DNA of 64,000 bases, taken from Cocleimonas sp. (GTDB lineage Bacteria > Pseudomonadota > Gammaproteobacteria > Thiotrichales > Thiotrichaceae). Below, in pieces: positions 61,541 to 64,000 of this stretch. Under the pieces are notes generated by a model that ran no database searches, had not been told where the DNA came from, and saw only the letters and a program-made list of their open reading frames with translations. The stretch is taken from assembly GCA_021647365.1 (NCBI GenBank), contig JAKIUW010000004.1, forward strand, positions 65,680 through 129,679, given 5' to 3'. Each line of letters opens with the position of its first letter. The first letter of the stretch is position 1. The position numbers and the translations under genes were made by a program.

Positions 61541-62527
61541 TTATTCTTTGTTAGCTGCAATTGCTGCCGCTAATAAATCTTTACCTACAATATCTTCAAA
61601 CTCTTTCCAAACAGGTTTCATTGCATCTTTCCACTTTTGGCGCTCTTCTTTTGAAAGCTCAATCACGTTTGTGCGTTTACTATCGATGATTGCTTGCTTA
61701 TCACTCATTGACTTCTCAGCCGCAACTTTATTGCCTAGCACAACCGCTTCATCCAATGCTTTTTTTAGCTCTGTACGAACATCAGCATCTAAACCATTCC
61801 AAAATTCAGCAGACGTTACCACCATGTAATCTAAAAGGCCGTGATCTGATGATGTAATGTTGTCTTGCACTTCGTAGAATTTCTTAGAATGAATATTTGA
61901 CCAAGTATTCTCCTGACCATCAATCGCCTTAGTTTGTAACAGTGTAAATACTTCTGAATACGGCTTTTTAAGTGGTGTTGCACCTACTGCTTTAAACTGA
62001 GCTGACAATACATCCGATGACATAATGCGGAATTTCAAACCTTTCGCATCTGCAGGAACATGTAGAGGCTTAGAGGCAGACATTTGCTTCATACCGTTAT
62101 GCATATAGCCTAAGCCGATTAAGCCTTTCTTCTCAACAGACTTTAACAACGCCTGACCTGCATCGCTTGACTGAAAACGCTCAGCGGCTGCCATATCGTC
62201 AAACAAGAAAGGTAGATCAAAAACCTGTAGCTTCTTGGTGTACTTCTTGAACTTAGATAATGATGGTGATGCAAGTTGAACATCACCAAGTAGCAATGCT
62301 TCCAAAACTTTGTTATCACCAAAAAGTTGACCATTTGGATAAATTTCTACTTCAACTTTTCCTTTTAAACGCTCAGCAACCAACTTTTTAAATTCAATTG
62401 CCATTTGACCTTTTGGCGTATTTTCAGCAACAACGTGCGAAAACTTTAATTTGATTGGTGCTGCTTGTACTGCCATTGAAAACGACAGGATTGCCGCTGT
62501 TGTTAAACCTAGTAATGTTTTCTTCAT
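61541..62527 (-). CDS. dctP: TRAP transporter solute-binding protein (DctP)
   Basis: Periplasmic receptor. The 328-residue protein has a cleavable signal peptide (ending SMAVQAAP), the DctP fold (KFSHVVAENTPKGQMAIEFKKLV), the substrate-binding arginine region LKFRIMSSDVLSAQFKAVGA and QTKAIDGQENTWSNI. A good AAGGAG ribosome site precedes the ATG. Similarity to C4-dicarboxylate receptors (malate, fumarate, succinate) is the best guess of substrate. Confidence 0.93.
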   Translation of the reverse strand: MKKTLLGLTTAAILSFSMAVQAAPIKLKFSHVVAENTPKGQMAIEFKKLVAERLKGKVEVEIYPNGQLFGDNKVLEALLLGDVQLASPSLSKFKKYTKKLQVFDLPFLFDDMAAAERFQSSDAGQALLKSVEKKGLIGLGYMHNGMKQMSASKPLHVPADAKGLKFRIMSSDVLSAQFKAVGATPLKKPYSEVFTLLQTKAIDGQENTWSNIHSKKFYEVQDNITSSDHGLLDYMVVTSAEFWNGLDADVRTELKKALDEAVVLGNKVAAEKSMSDKQAIIDSKRTNVIELSKEERQKWKDAMKPVWKEFEDIVGKDLLAAAIAANKE

Positions 62528-62649
62528 GAAAAACTCCTTTGTGTGATATAGGTATTATAGTTAACAGGAGTATAGGAGAAAGATAGCAGTTTTGTTAATA
62601 CGTTTATTTACTTAAATTTTGATATTCCTAAAAATACAACGATAACACG

Positions 62650-63573
62650 TCAATAACTCTGCGCGATCAATAAAATTACTGGCAAAGTCAAAGCTGCCGC
62701 AATAATTTGAAAAGTAATAATCTGCGCCATACCGTCTGCATCACCGCCCATTTGTTTGGCAAGGATATAGGATGAAATTGCCGTGGGCATAGCACTGAAT
62801 ATTATAACAACCTTTGCAATGTCCGTTTCAATATTCAACATAATACAAAGCGCATAGGTAAGGGCTGGAGTAACAACTAACTTACCCATACTTGATAATA
62901 AAATGGCTAGCTTATTATCAAAGAAAGAACCAAATTTTAACCCTGCCCCAACCGCAAGCAAGCCAAAAGGCAAGGCGCTACGCCCTAAAAAATCTGCTGT
63001 ATTTAATAAAGGATCGGGTAGTTTTAAACCAAAAACATTCAATACTAAGCCTGATGCGCTGGCAATAATCAGCGGGTTTTTAATCACCCCCATCCACAAT
63101 GATGCTGAATTATTTTGCGGGTTTTCATTCTTACCATAACGCAATAAAACCAATACCGAGGTTATATTATTAAAAGGAACCATGATCAATACAATCACCG
63201 CTATCATTGCTAAGCCTGTATCTGGCACCAGCCATGCCACAATAATCAACGAAATGGTTGTATTATTCCTAACTGCTCCTTGAAACATAGAGGAAAATGT
63301 CGCTCGACTGATACTGGGTGATAAAAAACCCACATACTGCAACAAAGCGGAAATAACAGCAGGAATTAAAGTCAGTATCGCAAGTTTGCCGAACAAGGAA
63401 ATATCCATCGGCGCTTTTAAAATAGCGACAAAAACCAAGATGGGGAATAAGATAAAGTAAATCATCTTCTCCATACCCGGCCAAAATTCATTGCTAGGGA
63501 ATTGGTATTTCTTTAAGAAAAACCCTAACGTAATCAGCAGATACAATGGGATTAAAATATCAATTATATTCAT
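62650..63573 (-). CDS. AEC-family transporter (auxin efflux carrier type)
   Basis: The 307-residue membrane protein has about ten hydrophobic helices in two halves, with the family segments LITLGFFLKKYQFPSNEFWPGMEKMIYFILFPILVFVA and SAMPTAISSYILAKQMGGD. Bacterial members export or import organic acids such as malate. Its place upstream of dctPQM in the same direction, with a 122-bp gap, suggests a shared theme of dicarboxylate transport, but it may have its own promoter. Confidence 0.88.
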   Translation of the reverse strand: MNIIDILIPLYLLITLGFFLKKYQFPSNEFWPGMEKMIYFILFPILVFVAILKAPMDISLFGKLAILTLIPAVISALLQYVGFLSPSISRATFSSMFQGAVRNNTTISLIIVAWLVPDTGLAMIAVIVLIMVPFNNITSVLVLLRYGKNENPQNNSASLWMGVIKNPLIIASASGLVLNVFGLKLPDPLLNTADFLGRSALPFGLLAVGAGLKFGSFFDNKLAILLSSMGKLVVTPALTYALCIMLNIETDIAKVVIIFSAMPTAISSYILAKQMGGDADGMAQIITFQIIAAALTLPVILLIAQSY

Positions 63574-63594
63574 TCAAACAGCCACAAAGTTTTA

Positions 63595-63864
63595 TTAAGG
63601 GCACCTCTATTAATTAGGCATTTCATCTGCGAGCTTTCAAGCGGTCAGATTCTAGGCGTGTCTCGCAGGGAATGCTTATTGCCTTCACAAGAGACACAAC
63701 AACGAAGATGACCGCTTGAAAACTCGCCCTGCGGGGCTTAGCCAAAAAGTCAGACTCGTTGTTGTAACTTTTTGACAGGTCTAGACATGACTTCAAAGTT
63801 ACGCCTAGATTCTGACTTTTTGGCGTTGCCAGATGAAGTGCCTAATTAATAAAGGTGCCCTTAA
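63595..63864. repeat. MITE-like element with 32-bp terminal inverted repeats
   Basis: The ends AAGGGCACCTCTATTAATTA...TTCATCT and its near-exact inverse complement enclose 270 bp, with TTAA at both outer edges (possible target duplication). Inside are two further large stem-loops: GCGAGCTTTCAAGCGGTCA with TGACCGCTTGAAAACTCGC, and GCCAAAAAGTCAGA with TCTGACTTTTTGGC. No reading frame of note. It stands between the AEC transporter and the IS4-like element at the edge. Confidence 0.8.
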
Positions 63865-63880
63865 GTTATGAGTAAAGCCA

Positions 63881-64000
63881 CTACTGTCCCGTTAACATAA
63901 AAAGTAAGTGCCTGACTCCAAAATCTGATAAAATTGTCTTAGCAATAAGTCATTGAATCAAAGAAGGAATCAAGCATGGCACATCATAATACAGTCTTCT
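63881..64000 (+). mobile_element. Left end of an IS4-like insertion sequence (runs off the window)
   Basis: Begins CTACTGTCCCGTTAACAT, similar to the left end (CTGCTGTCCCATAG) of the decayed element at 21827, and leads into a transposase start 95 bp later. Whether the element is intact cannot be seen. Confidence 0.7.
63976..64000 (+). CDS. IS4-family-like transposase, first 8 codons only
   Basis: ATG 63976 follows AAGGAATC and encodes MAHHNTVF, matching AHNNTAF of the decayed transposase at 21921. The rest lies beyond the edge. Confidence 0.65.

Overview
The window is chromosomal DNA of a gammaproteobacterium that probably oxidises reduced sulfur. The main evidence is a complete aprM-aprB-aprA set (dissimilatory APS reductase with its membrane anchor), a periplasmic DsrE-family protein, type IV pilus genes, a TRAP dicarboxylate-type transporter and several gene orders typical of Gammaproteobacteria: tig-clpP-clpX-lon-hupB-tRNA-Val-tRNA-Asp, dnaQ-rnhA-yafS-like-mltD, rnfH-ratA/smpB, rpsU-yqeY, and pilMNOPQ-aroK-aroB. 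The DNA is moderately AT-rich. A Thiotrichales-like sulfur oxidiser would fit, but the sequence alone does not fix the genus.

Layout. 1-5.6 kb: a partial ferredoxin reductase, then class Ia ribonucleotide reductase (nrdA, nrdB) behind a long leader with two NrdR boxes and a DnaA box. 5.6-7.3 kb: an AT-rich two-gene insert with a HipA-like kinase and an unknown partner. 7.3-15.8 kb: small metabolic and accessory genes (PhnA, rhomboid, lipoprotein esterase, GST, Bcp, aldo-keto reductase, DsrE, YtoQ, spermidine-synthase-like, a degraded second GST, SPOR). 16-19.7 kb: a membrane Cache/TAXI pair, a histidine phosphatase and ampD. 19.7-24 kb: rep, a decayed IS4-like element and a dGTPase. 24-31 kb: aroKB and pilMNOPQ. 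31.3-46.8 kb: cell wall, haem, replication/repair, ribosome rescue, outer membrane assembly and folding genes (mrcA, hemE, rpsU, bamE, ratA, smpB, dnaQ, rnhA, mltD, fthC, mtaB, ppiD). 47-51.4 kb: an FKBP, an unknown gene and the apr operon. 51.6-59.1 kb: tRNAs, hupB, lon, clpX, clpP, tig and a Pro-Arg-His-Leu tRNA cluster. 59.4-64 kb: dctPQM, an AEC transporter, a large palindromic element and the start of a second IS4-like element.

The most unusual feature is a dispersed palindromic repeat. Its unit reads roughly GCACAC-C(5-7)-(A/T)(C/A)(G/C)TTTTACATGAT, and it occurs at 14 intergenic places, singly, as inverted pairs forming near-perfect hairpins, or in tandem. It has three sequence subtypes, paired arms often carry the same variant, it supplies the last codons and stop of one gene, and an IS appears to have landed in one copy. 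It resembles a REP/BIME family but I do not recognise it. Other points of interest are the apr locus lying between tRNA-Asp and ppiD behind an FNR-like box, an AprA with a histone-H1-like lysine/alanine tail, the HipA-like two-gene cassette, and the TAXI-Cache membrane pair.
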